Shown here: positions 1-7,649 of the stretch, piece by piece | How positions within the stretch are numbered: position 1 is the stretch's first letter | How the letters are laid out: each line of letters starts with the position of its first letter | Source: VAZQ01 sp963771845 | GTDB taxonomy: Bacteria; Pseudomonadota; Alphaproteobacteria; Rhizobiales; Xanthobacteraceae | Direction: 5' to 3' | DNA length: 64,000 nt | NCBI GenBank assembly: GCA_963771845.1 | Contig: CAVYVC010000024.1 | Span: 434,001 to 498,000 of the forward strand | The notes under the pieces: generated by a model | What the model was told of the DNA's origin: nothing | Databases searched by the model: none | What the model saw: the letters and a program-made list of their open reading frames with translations, nothing else | Made by a program: the position numbers and the translations under genes

Positions 1-587
1 CGCCGTGCCGTGGTGACGAGATCGCCGTTGGCGAGCACCGTTTTGAGCGCGAGCACATTGTCCTTCATGGTGCCGTAGCGCACCGCATTGGTACCGGAGC
101 AGCGCGTCGCCGCCATTCCGCCGAGAGAGGCATCCGCACCAGGATCGAGGGGAAAGAACAGCCCCTGATCGCGCAAATGCTCGTTGAGCTGCTTGCGCGT
201 GATGCCGGGCTCAACCACACAATCGAGGTCGGCCGAATTCACCGCCAGCACATTGTTCATGTCTCGAAAATCGATGGAGACGCCGCCCAACGGCGCATTC
301 ACATGACCTTCCAGCGATGTGCCGGTGCCGAACGCAATCACCGGCACCCGGTGGGCCGCACATGTGCGCACGATCTCCTGCACGTCGTCGACGTTCTGAG
401 GAAATACCACCGCGTCCGGCGGCTCATTGGCGATCCAGGTCGTGGTATTGCCGTGTTGCTCGCACACGGCGCGCGAGGTGACTAGGCGATTGCCGAATTT
501 TGTGACCAGCGCGGCGACGGTGGCATCAATGGCGCGCTGATCGCGCCGGCGGCCGGAAGATTCGGATAGTTTTCCCACTGATTTCAT
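1..587 (-). CDS. FAD-linked oxidase (D-lactate/glycolate dehydrogenase type), 3' part off the window
   Basis: Translating the minus strand from the ATG at 587 gives 195 uninterrupted residues running off the window edge. Residues about 55-195 look like the N-terminal half of an FAD-binding PCMH fold: PPDAVVFPQNVDDVQEIV, then VPVIAFGTGTSLEGHVNAP (flavin pyrophosphate loop), VEPGITRKQLNEHL and DPGADASLGGMAATRCSGTN. This pattern is typical of FAD-dependent D-2-hydroxyacid dehydrogenases (GlcD/Dld type), which oxidise D-lactate or glycolate and pass electrons to cytochrome c or quinone. The substrate cannot be told without the C-terminal half. It points away from the sigma factor gene next door, so it is probably a separate transcription unit. 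Confidence 0.85.
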   Translation of the reverse strand, partial: MKSVGKLSESSGRRRDQRAIDATVAALVTKFGNRLVTSRAVCEQHGNTTTWIANEPPDAVVFPQNVDDVQEIVRTCAAHRVPVIAFGTGTSLEGHVNAPLGGVSIDFRDMNNVLAVNSADLDCVVEPGITRKQLNEHLRDQGLFFPLDPGADASLGGMAATRCSGTNAVRYGTMKDNVLALKTVLANGDLVTTAR

Positions 588-735
588 CTCACGGGGTGGC
601 GGGACGCACCCAATCTATCAGAACGGCACCGATCATGCACGCGCGGAGCGCGCATTCGGCAGATCGGCGGTGCGGAGGCCGAAAGCTCCGCAACGCGTAG
701 TCATTCGTCAATGCATCAAAGCGCGGCCGCGCTTG

Positions 736-1332
736 CTACGCGGCCGCCTCCAACAGCCCCTCCAATCGCTTGCGGGCGTAGAACATGCGCGTCTTTACGG
801 TCGCCTCGCCAACCCCCACAATTTCTGCGGTCTCCTTAACCGAGCATCCATGATAGTAAACGAGGTCGAGCACTTCGCGATGCTCATCGGATAGTTGGGA
901 CAAGGCTGCCCGCAGCAGCTCGCTTCGATCCTTTTTCTGCAATGCGATTTCAGGATCGTCTGCCGGATCGGGCATTTCAGCGACAAGGGTATCGTCGAGC
1001 TGACCGTCCACGCGCCGGCGCCGGGCCGAGAGTGCCTTGTGGCGAGCAATCGCGAGCAGCCAGGTCGAGACCGAAGAGCGGCCCTGGAAAGACCCAGCCT
1101 GGCGCCAGACATCGAGAAAGACCTCGCTCAACAGGTCCTCTGCGATCGCTTCATTGCGCACGAGCCGCATAAGCCAACGATAAACGGCAGTCTGGTGGCG
1201 CGCGAAAAGAGTCCGCATCGCGAGTTCATCGCCGCGCGCGATCCTCGCCAATAGTGTCGGATCTGAAGAGGCAGGGTGAGCCGCCCGCGCCGTGGGGCAG
1301 GGGCAGCCCGTCTGAGTCGTGGTCAAAAGCAT
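736..1332 (-). CDS. ECF-type RNA polymerase sigma factor
   Basis: A 198-residue sigma-70 family protein. Region 2 is at about residues 30-100 (AMRTLFARHQTAVYRWLMRL, then EDLLSEVFLDVWRQAGSFQG and AIARHKALSARRR). Region 4 is at about 135-190 (LSDEHREVLDLVYYHGCSVK, then GVGEATVKTRMFYARKRL). Regions 1 and 3 are absent, as in group IV (ECF) sigmas. It would direct RNA polymerase to a small stress regulon. The ATG at 1332 has a purine-rich ribosome site (GGGGGA) 6 bases upstream. No anti-sigma gene is adjacent. The protein is clearly a paralogue of the second ECF sigma at 21288-21899, with the same AEDLLS-VFL-VWR and VYYH motifs. The regulon is unknown. Confidence 0.93.
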   Translation of the reverse strand: MLLTTTQTGCPCPTARAAHPASSDPTLLARIARGDELAMRTLFARHQTAVYRWLMRLVRNEAIAEDLLSEVFLDVWRQAGSFQGRSSVSTWLLAIARHKALSARRRRVDGQLDDTLVAEMPDPADDPEIALQKKDRSELLRAALSQLSDEHREVLDLVYYHGCSVKETAEIVGVGEATVKTRMFYARKRLEGLLEAAA

Positions 1333-1567
1333 GGTGATCCCCCGATTATCACGTCCCGCCCGATCAACGCACGGGCTGGGGAAAGGTTCCGGAAAATTTC
1401 AGTGGCAGATTGCCTGCCTTAGGGAGGGGGACCGGGAGTGTCCGCTCCTGCCGCGCGCCGATTGAGCTATGGTTCTGTGCCAACCACATTAAGGTCTGGT
1501 GGTATGCCAGGGTTATTCGAATATTGCGGCCGCCACAGACTGCCTACCCGGCATAACGGAGGGTGCG

Positions 1568-2242
1568 ATGGCGTTTAAGGATCGCAGCGACGCAGGACGT
1601 AGACTGGCGGTCGCGCTTGCCCCCTATAGGGACGAGCATCCGGTCATCTTGGCCTTGCCGCGCGGCGGGGTTGTTGTTGCGGCGGAAGTGGTGGCAGGCC
1701 TCGATGCGCCACTCGATTTGATCCTCGTGCGCAAGATCGGTGTCCCATCGCAGCCGGAACTGGCCATGGGCGCGGTGGTCGACGGCGAGGCCCCGCTTAT
1801 TGTCCGAAACGAGGACGTCATTCGGATCACCGGCATTACCGAAGCTGAGTTCAAGTCCGTCTGCGACGCCGAGCTTGCCGAAATCGAGCGGCGGCGCCGC
1901 CGGTATCTCGGTTCACGCGAACGACTGGATATCAGCGGCAGAGTGGCGATTGTTATTGACGACGGCATTGCGACCGGCGCGACGACGCGCGCTGCTTTGC
2001 GCGCTGCGCGGGCACGCGGACCACGCAAGCTCATACTGGCGGTGCCGGTCGCCCCGACGGACACGCTCGCCCTCATGTGCGAGCTTGCTGATGACGTAGT
2101 TTGTCTCGAGCAACATGAGGATTTCGGGGCGATCGGATTGTTTTATTCCGATTTCCGCCAGACCTCGGATCGGGAGGTGATCGAAATCCTGGCGCGCTTT
2201 TCTCCGCGCAGCGCGCCAACCACCAGAGAATCCGCGGCCTGA
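1568..2242 (+). CDS. phosphoribosyltransferase-domain protein
   Basis: About 224 residues of type I phosphoribosyltransferase fold. Visible are ILALPRGGVVVAAEVVAGL, LDLILVRKIGVPSQPELAMG and the PRPP-binding loop VAIVIDDGIATGATTRAALR near residues 120-140. The family is annotated as ComF/erythromycin-esterase-linked phosphoribosyltransferases, and the base it handles is generally unknown. I start at the ATG at 1568 because GGAGGG lies just upstream and the protein then begins MAFKDRSDAGRRLA, matching the usual family start; an in-frame upstream extension to 1499 is possible but lacks a good ribosome site. The next gene follows after 40 bases on the same strand and may be co-transcribed. Confidence 0.88.
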   Translation: MAFKDRSDAGRRLAVALAPYRDEHPVILALPRGGVVVAAEVVAGLDAPLDLILVRKIGVPSQPELAMGAVVDGEAPLIVRNEDVIRITGITEAEFKSVCDAELAEIERRRRRYLGSRERLDISGRVAIVIDDGIATGATTRAALRAARARGPRKLILAVPVAPTDTLALMCELADDVVCLEQHEDFGAIGLFYSDFRQTSDREVIEILARFSPRSAPTTRESAA

Positions 2243-2282
2243 ACTCGGGCCGATCGGCCGACCGACGCCAATGGAGGAGAAA

Positions 2283-2636
2283 ATGGCAAATGCTCTTGCC
2301 GAAAGGACCTGCACCCCATGCCGCGGCGGCGTCCCGCCGCTAACGCTGGATGAAGCCGAACGTTTCCATGCCGAGGTTCCGCAATGGGAGCTTGTAGACA
2401 ATGCGCACCGCATTGAACGCGAGTTTCGATTCAAGAACTTTCGCGAAGCGCTGAACTTCGTCGATCGGGTGGGTGAGCTTGCGGAATCACAGGGCCACCA
2501 TCCCGATATCAGTTTCGGCTGGGGCTATGCGAAGGTCTCCTTGCGCACAAAGAAGATTAAAGGTTTGCATGAGAACGATTTCATCATGGCGGGGCGTATC
2601 GACCGCATCTTCAACTCTGGGACCGGGGCACCGTAG
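2283..2636 (+). CDS. phhB: pterin-4a-carbinolamine dehydratase (PCD/DCoH family)
   Basis: A 117-residue protein of the PCD family, which dehydrates 4a-hydroxytetrahydropterin so that the pterin cofactor of aromatic amino acid hydroxylases can be recycled. Key features are REFRFKNFREALNFVDRVGE and the signature HHPDISFGWGYAKVSLRTKK, which contains the paired histidines and the Asp of the active site. Start at 2283 is preferred because GGAGGAG ends 4 bases before the ATG; the upstream ATG at 2271 would put that ribosome site inside the gene. No phenylalanine hydroxylase gene is nearby, so its partner is unknown; in many bacteria such proteins also serve molybdopterin metabolism. Confidence 0.88.
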   Translation: MANALAERTCTPCRGGVPPLTLDEAERFHAEVPQWELVDNAHRIEREFRFKNFREALNFVDRVGELAESQGHHPDISFGWGYAKVSLRTKKIKGLHENDFIMAGRIDRIFNSGTGAP

Positions 2637-2745
2637 CCCGCATGAGCGAAGCCGCCTTCGCCAAGGCTTCGGCGGCCGCACTCACATTAGCCCGTCGAAG
2701 CTTTAGCGGAGACGGGCGAAATGCGGGAGAAATCGCCCCCGATAT
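2634..2745 (+). repeat. degenerate palindromic intergenic repeat
   Basis: TAGCCCGCATGAGCGAAGC near the start is partly mirrored by GGGCGAAATGCGGGAGAAAT and TCGCTGCGCTGCTGCG downstream. This resembles the interspersed 'AGCCCGGATGAGCG' repeats common between genes of Bradyrhizobium relatives. The pairing is imperfect and the call rests on pattern memory only. Confidence 0.35.
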
Positions 2746-2826
2746 CGCTGCGCTGCTGCGCCGGAGTGCCGGAAACTTTGACCCGTGACAACCGCGTTTA
2801 CGTGAGGAAACAAGCAGCTGGTTTCC

Positions 2827-2973
2827 ATGATCGAGCCGGATCGAGTCATCGTAAAGGACGCGACAGAGGCGCGCGAGGGCGTGACGGGGCACAATGTACG
2901 TTACGTGCTCGTCGCCAGCCTTGCGGCCATTATTGTCATCTTTGCCGGACTCTGGCTGTACTTCTTCGCCTAA
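2827..2973 (+). CDS. small single-pass membrane protein (48 aa)
   Basis: A short frame with a charged N-terminus (MIEPDRVIVKDATEAREG) followed by one hydrophobic helix, YVLVASLAAIIVIFAGLWLY, at about residues 26-45 and an almost immediate stop. Size, topology (N-terminus probably cytoplasmic) and the TAA stop before the next gene argue for a real small protein of the kind often seen in Hyphomicrobiales. No ribosome site is obvious beyond a weak purine stretch. Function unknown. The long in-frame extension of the next gene would overlap it, another reason to start that gene at 3068. Confidence 0.6.
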   Translation: MIEPDRVIVKDATEAREGVTGHNVRYVLVASLAAIIVIFAGLWLYFFA

Positions 2974-3067
2974 ACCCCCGAAATGGCTCCGTATACCTTC
3001 TTTATTCCGGGCCGATCCTGGGGCACATAGTCAGACCGCATCACGCCAGCGTTCAGAGCATTATTCT

Positions 3068-4867
3068 GTGCCTCTGCCGATCGAGGACTACGCCCTCATA
3101 GGTGACTGTGAAACCGCCGCGCTCGTCGGGCGCGACGGCTCGATCGATTGGCTCTGCATTCCCCGCTTTGATTCCGATGCCTGCTTTGCGGCGCTGCTCG
3201 GCGGACCCGAGAACGGCCGTTGGCTCATTGCTCCCGAGGCAGAGGAGGTTCGGGTCTCCCGGCGTTACCGGGGTAACACCCTGATTCTCGAAACAACGTT
3301 CGAGACGAGCGACGGCAAAGTGCTGCTGGTCGATTTTATGCCGCCGGAGAGCAAAGGCTGCGACCTGATGCGGCTCGTCATCGGGCTCGAGGGCGAGGTG
3401 CGTATGCGCACCGAGCTGATCATCAGGTTCGATTATGGGGCGACTGTCCCGTGGGTGACGCGGGATGAGCGGGATGAAGAGGGTGTTTTGCGCGCGATCG
3501 CGGGACCGCAGATGCTTCTCCTGCGAACGCCGGTCTCGGTGCGCGGAGAGGACCTTAAGACGGTCGGCGAGTTCAGTGTCAAAAGCGGCGAGCACGTACC
3601 GTTCGTCCTGTCGTATGCCCCCTCGCACTTGCCGCCGCCAAAACTTCCCGATTGTCATGGCGGCCTGCAGGACACAGAGCAGTTTTGGGAACAATGGGCA
3701 GCCCCATGCAAAGAAGCCGGACGCTGGACGCGACCGGTTCTGCGCTCGCTGATTACGTTGAAGGCGCTCACCTTTGCTCCGACCGGCGGGATCGTGGCGG
3801 CGCCCACGACATCGTTGCCGGAGAGGATCGGCGGCAAGCGAAATTGGGACTACCGGTTCTGTTGGGTGCGTGACGCGACTTTGACGCTGCTGGCGCTCAT
3901 GGGCGCAGGCTACTTCGAAGAAGCCAGCGCTTGGCGCAATTGGCTCGTGCGCGCGGTGGCGGGCAGTCCCGGCCAGGTTCAAATCATGTACGGGATTGCC
4001 GGTGAGCGCCGGCTCTGGGAATGGGAAGTGCCCTGGCTCGCAGGATACAAAGCCTCCAAGCCTGTGCGCATCGGCAATGCCGCTCACGCGCAATTACAGT
4101 TGGATGTCTACGGCGAGCTGATCGATGCGCTTTACCACGCGCGGCGGGGCGGCGTTCCTAAAAGCGAGCCGGCATGGGCGGTCGAACGCGCAATCCTGGA
4201 CGAACTCGCGCAGACATGGCGGAACCCTGACAACGGAATTTGGGAAATGCGCGGTCCACGCCGCCATTTCACCCACTCCAAGATGATGGCATGGGTGGCG
4301 TTCGACCGCGCGATCAAGAGCGCGCAGGAATTCGGATTGGAAGGGTCGGTTGACGACTGGATTCGTATCGCGAGGGAGATTCACGAGGACGTCTGCCGGC
4401 ACGGCTACGACGCCGAGCTCGCAACGTTCGTCCAGTTTTATGGTTCGAAGGAAGTCGACGCGAGCTTATTGCTCATTCCGGCAATCGGGTTTCTGCCGGC
4501 GAGCGATCCGAGGGTGCGGGGCACGGTCGAAGCCATCGAGCGCAACCTCGTGGTTGACGGCTTTGTGCATCGCTATCGCACGCACGAAACCGATGACGGG
4601 TTGCCGCCGGGCGAAGGCGCCTTTCTCGCTTGCAGCTTCTGGCTGGCGGACGCCTACTATCTGCTCGGTCGCGAGAAGGATGCCGAGGAGCTGTTCGAGC
4701 GGCTGCTCGGGCTGTGCAACGATGTCGGCCTCTTGTCGGAGGAATACGATGCGGCCTCGGGGCGGCTCGTGGGAAATTTCCCACAGGCCTTTTCCCATAT
4801 CTCGCTGATCAATACCGCGCACAACCTCAGCCATGAGATCAAGCCCGCCGTACAACGCGGGGCCTGA
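3068..4867 (+). CDS. glycoside hydrolase family 15 protein (glucoamylase/trehalase-like)
   Basis: About 599 residues. The N-terminal part holds the family hallmark LIGDCETAALVGRDGSIDWL, then a beta-sandwich domain. The (alpha/alpha)6 catalytic barrel starts near residue 235 and contains GGKRNWDYRFCWVRDATLTL, IMYGIAGERRLWEWEVPWLA, GIWEMRGPRRHFTHSKMMAW and a C-terminal FLACSFWLADAYYLLGR, each typical of GH15. Such enzymes release glucose from alpha-glucans or hydrolyse trehalose; a glutamate in NGIWEMRG and one near LSEEYDA are the usual acid/base positions. The GTG at 3068 is chosen because homologues begin close to PIEDYALIGD. The upstream in-frame region to 2894 has no family resemblance. 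Confidence 0.9.
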   Translation: MPLPIEDYALIGDCETAALVGRDGSIDWLCIPRFDSDACFAALLGGPENGRWLIAPEAEEVRVSRRYRGNTLILETTFETSDGKVLLVDFMPPESKGCDLMRLVIGLEGEVRMRTELIIRFDYGATVPWVTRDERDEEGVLRAIAGPQMLLLRTPVSVRGEDLKTVGEFSVKSGEHVPFVLSYAPSHLPPPKLPDCHGGLQDTEQFWEQWAAPCKEAGRWTRPVLRSLITLKALTFAPTGGIVAAPTTSLPERIGGKRNWDYRFCWVRDATLTLLALMGAGYFEEASAWRNWLVRAVAGSPGQVQIMYGIAGERRLWEWEVPWLAGYKASKPVRIGNAAHAQLQLDVYGELIDALYHARRGGVPKSEPAWAVERAILDELAQTWRNPDNGIWEMRGPRRHFTHSKMMAWVAFDRAIKSAQEFGLEGSVDDWIRIAREIHEDVCRHGYDAELATFVQFYGSKEVDASLLLIPAIGFLPASDPRVRGTVEAIERNLVVDGFVHRYRTHETDDGLPPGEGAFLACSFWLADAYYLLGREKDAEELFERLLGLCNDVGLLSEEYDAASGRLVGNFPQAFSHISLINTAHNLSHEIKPAVQRGA

Positions 4868-4919
4868 AACAGGATGAAGACAGCGAGGAGGACCAAGGAT
4901 CAAATGCGCCCGCCGGGCG

Positions 4920-5090
4920 TCACCATACGGCCGGCAGCTCGTCCGGATGCTGGGGGACCTCAATGACCGGCGGAGGCGGAGTGTTTTCCACATGCGCATA
5001 GCCCAAGAGAAGGCGTGCGCTGAGAATGACTGCGCATAGGGCGAGAACCAGTGCCACGTTGAGCGGACGACGAAACGCGCGAGGAGTCAT
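4920..5090 (-). CDS. small membrane-anchored protein (56 aa)
   Basis: Reading leftward from the ATG at 5090: a basic start (MTPRAFRRPLN), one hydrophobic helix VALVLALCAVILSARLLLGY, then a proline-rich tail (NTPPPPVIEVPQHPDELPAVW) and TGA. A near-perfect ribosome site AAGGAG sits 6 bases before the ATG, strong evidence that it is translated. Probably an inner-membrane anchor with a periplasmic tail, or an uncleaved signal peptide. No family recognised. It is transcribed away from the tkt operon, and the 444-bp gap between them holds a short inverted repeat at 5196-5218. Confidence 0.65.
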   Translation of the reverse strand: MTPRAFRRPLNVALVLALCAVILSARLLLGYAHVENTPPPPVIEVPQHPDELPAVW

Positions 5091-5534
5091 GCAGGTCTCC
5101 TTCTTTATGTTTGCGTGCAGCTGGGAAGGAATGCCGCAGCGTACGAAATCAGGCGGCCCATCCCAGATAAGCCCTTGGGCTCGTTTCGCAATTCACGATA
5201 TTGTGCACTGCAATATCGCACCATCACCGCGATGGTTTTGCATGCTCCGGCGGCCAGTTAAGCCTGAAAGGGCCTGAAAAGGGAGGCTGGCCGAGCCGAT
5301 TTGGGGTTTACCCGCGATCGGCCACTTTAATGCCCAAGTCGGCAACAGCCGGCTTGGGTCGCCAAGCCGGTTGGACTCGCGTGAGCTATCCCCCGCCCGG
5401 CGCGCTGCGCGCACCACCCTTCCCCACAAGCGAGGCAGGGATTACACGGAACAGACGCGGCGATGCGAACTTTATAGAATAATGGGGCCGTCAGAGGCCG
5501 CCGCTCCCCGGCGACATCCTCGCAGGAAAATTAC
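5091..5534. other. intergenic control region between the small membrane gene and the tkt operon
   Basis: 444 bases without a convincing gene. It separates two divergent units, so promoters for both should lie here. Besides the inverted repeat at 5196-5218, I see no confident -35/-10 pair. Around 5390-5450 there is a purine/pyrimidine-skewed stretch (CCCCACAAGCGAGGCAGGGA) like common intergenic sequence of this group. Confidence 0.5.
5196..5218. promoter_or_regulatory. inverted repeat, possible operator upstream of tkt operon
   Basis: CGATATTG, a 7-base spacer TGCACTG, then CAATATCG: an exact 8-bp dyad about 320 bases before tkt and 106 bases before the divergent small gene. Spacing and symmetry suit a dimeric regulator. 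Which regulator is unknown. Confidence 0.4.
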
Positions 5535-7649
5535 ATGACTGCCAACCCCGCCCCCGCGCGCGAGCGCGACGATCAAGCGCCAACCCGTCTCTCCAAGACT
5601 GCCGATGCGCAGGTGTGCATCAACACCATTCGCACCTTGGCCATGGATGCCGTGCAGAAGGCGAATTCCGGACATGCCGGCGCGCCGATGGGACTTGCCC
5701 CGGTGGCCTACACGCTGTGGCAGGACTTCCTCCGCTACGATCCGGCCGATCCGCTTTGGCCCAATCGCGATCGCTTTGTGCTCTCAGCCGGCCACGCCTC
5801 CATGCTGCTTTACAGCTTGCTGCACCTTGCGGGCGTGCGCCGCGCGGATGGACCTAGAGTCACCGAGCAACCTGCGGTCACTCTCGACGACATCAAGCGC
5901 TTCCGCCAGATCGGCAGCATCACGCCAGGCCATCCCGAGTACGGCTTGACCACCGGCGTCGAAACCACGACCGGCCCGTTGGGCCAGGGTTGCGGCAACA
6001 GCGTCGGCATGGCGATCGCGTGCCGCTTCCTCGCCGCACGCTACAACCGGGCCGAGTTCACGCTGTTCGACTATGACGTCTACGCCATCTGCAGCGACGG
6101 CGACATGATGGAAGGCGTGGCGAGCGAAGCAGCTTCCCTCGCCGGCCATCTCGGTCTCTCGAATCTGTGTTGGATCTACGACAACAACACCGTCACGATT
6201 GAAGGACACACGAAGCTTGCTTTCAGCGAGGATGTCGCAACCCGCTTCAATGGCTACCACTGGAACGTCCTGCATGTGAGCGACGCAAACGATCGCAACC
6301 AGCTCGCCAAAGCGTTCGAAACTTTTCAACAAAGCAACGATCGTCCGACCCTGATCATCGTCAACAGCATCATCGGTTACGGGGCGCCCCACAAGCAGAA
6401 CACCGCGTCTGCTCACAGTGATGCCCTTGGCGAGGAGGAGGTGCGCCTTGCCAAGAAATTCTACGGGTGGCCGCAAGACGCGCAGTTCCTCGTGCCTGAG
6501 GGAGTCCATGAGACCTTCCACCAGGGTATCGGCCAGCGCGGCCGCGCGGCGCGAGAAGCATGGGAGGCATTGTTTGCGGCCTATCGCCGTGAGCATCGCG
6601 AACTCGCAGCGCAGATCACGACGCTTTTATCCGGCGAGATGCCGGACGGATGGGATGCGGACCTGCCGACATTCCCGCCGAGCGAGAAGGGCGTGGCAAC
6701 GCGGGACGCTTCCGGCAAGGTGCTCAATGTCATCGCCGAGCGCGTCCCCTGGATTATCGGCGGAGCGGGCGATCTTGCTCCCTCGACGAAGACCAAATTT
6801 TCCTTCGATGGCGCGGGTGCGCTCGAGCCGGGCGCGCCGGGCGGGCGGACCATGCATTTCGGAGTCCGCGAGCATGCCATGGGCGCCATCGTCAATGGTC
6901 TCGTTCTCTCGCGCCTGCGCGCCTTCGGCGCGACTTTCCTCATCTTCAGCGACTACATGCGCCCGCCGATCCGGCTTGCAGCGTTGATGGAGATTCCGGT
7001 CTTTCACGTATTCACCCACGATTCAATCGGAGTGGGCGAGGATGGACCGACGCACGAGCCCATCGAGCAGCTCGCGGGGCTGCGCGCCATTCCGCACATG
7101 ATCGTGTTGCGCCCGGCCGATGCGAACGAGGCGCGCGAGGCCTACCGCGTCATTTTCGGCTTGCAGCATCGGCCGGCCTGTCTCGCTCTCAGCCGCCAGG
7201 CTCTGCCGGTCTTCGATCGCAGCCGCTACGCCTCCGCGGAAGGCCTCGCGCGTGGCGCCTACGTCATGGCCGACGCGGAGAACGGACAACCGAAACTGAT
7301 CCTCATCGGCACCGGCAGCGAGGTCGCGCTCTGCGTCGAGGTTTACGAGCGGCTGCGGCGGGAGGGAATCGCGGCACGCGTGGTCAGCATGCCGTCATGG
7401 GAGTTATTCGAGCAGCAGGATGAAGCCTATCGCCGCAGCGTGTTGCCGCCGCAGGTCAAGGCGCGCGTGACGGTCGAGGCAGGCTCGCCGATCGGCTGGG
7501 ACCGTTACGCGGGTCCTTCCGGCGCAATCATTGCGATGCGCAGTTTCGGCGCCTCGGCGCCCATCAAGGATGTGATGGCGAAATTCGGCTTCACGCCCGA
7601 CAAGGTGATGGACGCCGCCAGGCAACAAATTGCAAGGAATGCGGCATGA
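5535..7649 (+). CDS. tkt: transketolase
   Basis: 704 residues, the usual length. It moves a two-carbon ketol unit between pentose and triose/hexose phosphates using thiamine diphosphate. Visible motifs are KANSGHAGAPMGLAPVAY near residue 45, the ThDP/Mg motif CSDGDMMEGVASEAASLAGH near 187 followed by WIYDNNTVTIEGHT, and the proton-relay glutamate in HFGVREHAMGAI near 443. The pyrimidine-domain stretch HDSIGVGEDGPTHEPIEQLA follows. AGGA precedes the ATG. Its stop overlaps the start of tal-pgi by four bases (ATGA), so the two are translationally coupled. It opens an operon with zwf and pgl that links the oxidative and non-oxidative pentose phosphate branches. Confidence 0.97.
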   Translation: MTANPAPARERDDQAPTRLSKTADAQVCINTIRTLAMDAVQKANSGHAGAPMGLAPVAYTLWQDFLRYDPADPLWPNRDRFVLSAGHASMLLYSLLHLAGVRRADGPRVTEQPAVTLDDIKRFRQIGSITPGHPEYGLTTGVETTTGPLGQGCGNSVGMAIACRFLAARYNRAEFTLFDYDVYAICSDGDMMEGVASEAASLAGHLGLSNLCWIYDNNTVTIEGHTKLAFSEDVATRFNGYHWNVLHVSDANDRNQLAKAFETFQQSNDRPTLIIVNSIIGYGAPHKQNTASAHSDALGEEEVRLAKKFYGWPQDAQFLVPEGVHETFHQGIGQRGRAAREAWEALFAAYRREHRELAAQITTLLSGEMPDGWDADLPTFPPSEKGVATRDASGKVLNVIAERVPWIIGGAGDLAPSTKTKFSFDGAGALEPGAPGGRTMHFGVREHAMGAIVNGLVLSRLRAFGATFLIFSDYMRPPIRLAALMEIPVFHVFTHDSIGVGEDGPTHEPIEQLAGLRAIPHMIVLRPADANEAREAYRVIFGLQHRPACLALSRQALPVFDRSRYASAEGLARGAYVMADAENGQPKLILIGTGSEVALCVEVYERLRREGIAARVVSMPSWELFEQQDEAYRRSVLPPQVKARVTVEAGSPIGWDRYAGPSGAIIAMRSFGASAPIKDVMAKFGFTPDKVMDAARQQIARNAA

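Noticed and set aside
2894..3067. 58-codon in-frame N-terminal extension of the GH15 gene
   Set aside because: It overlaps the small membrane protein frame, has no family resemblance, and GH15 proteins start near PIEDYALIGD.
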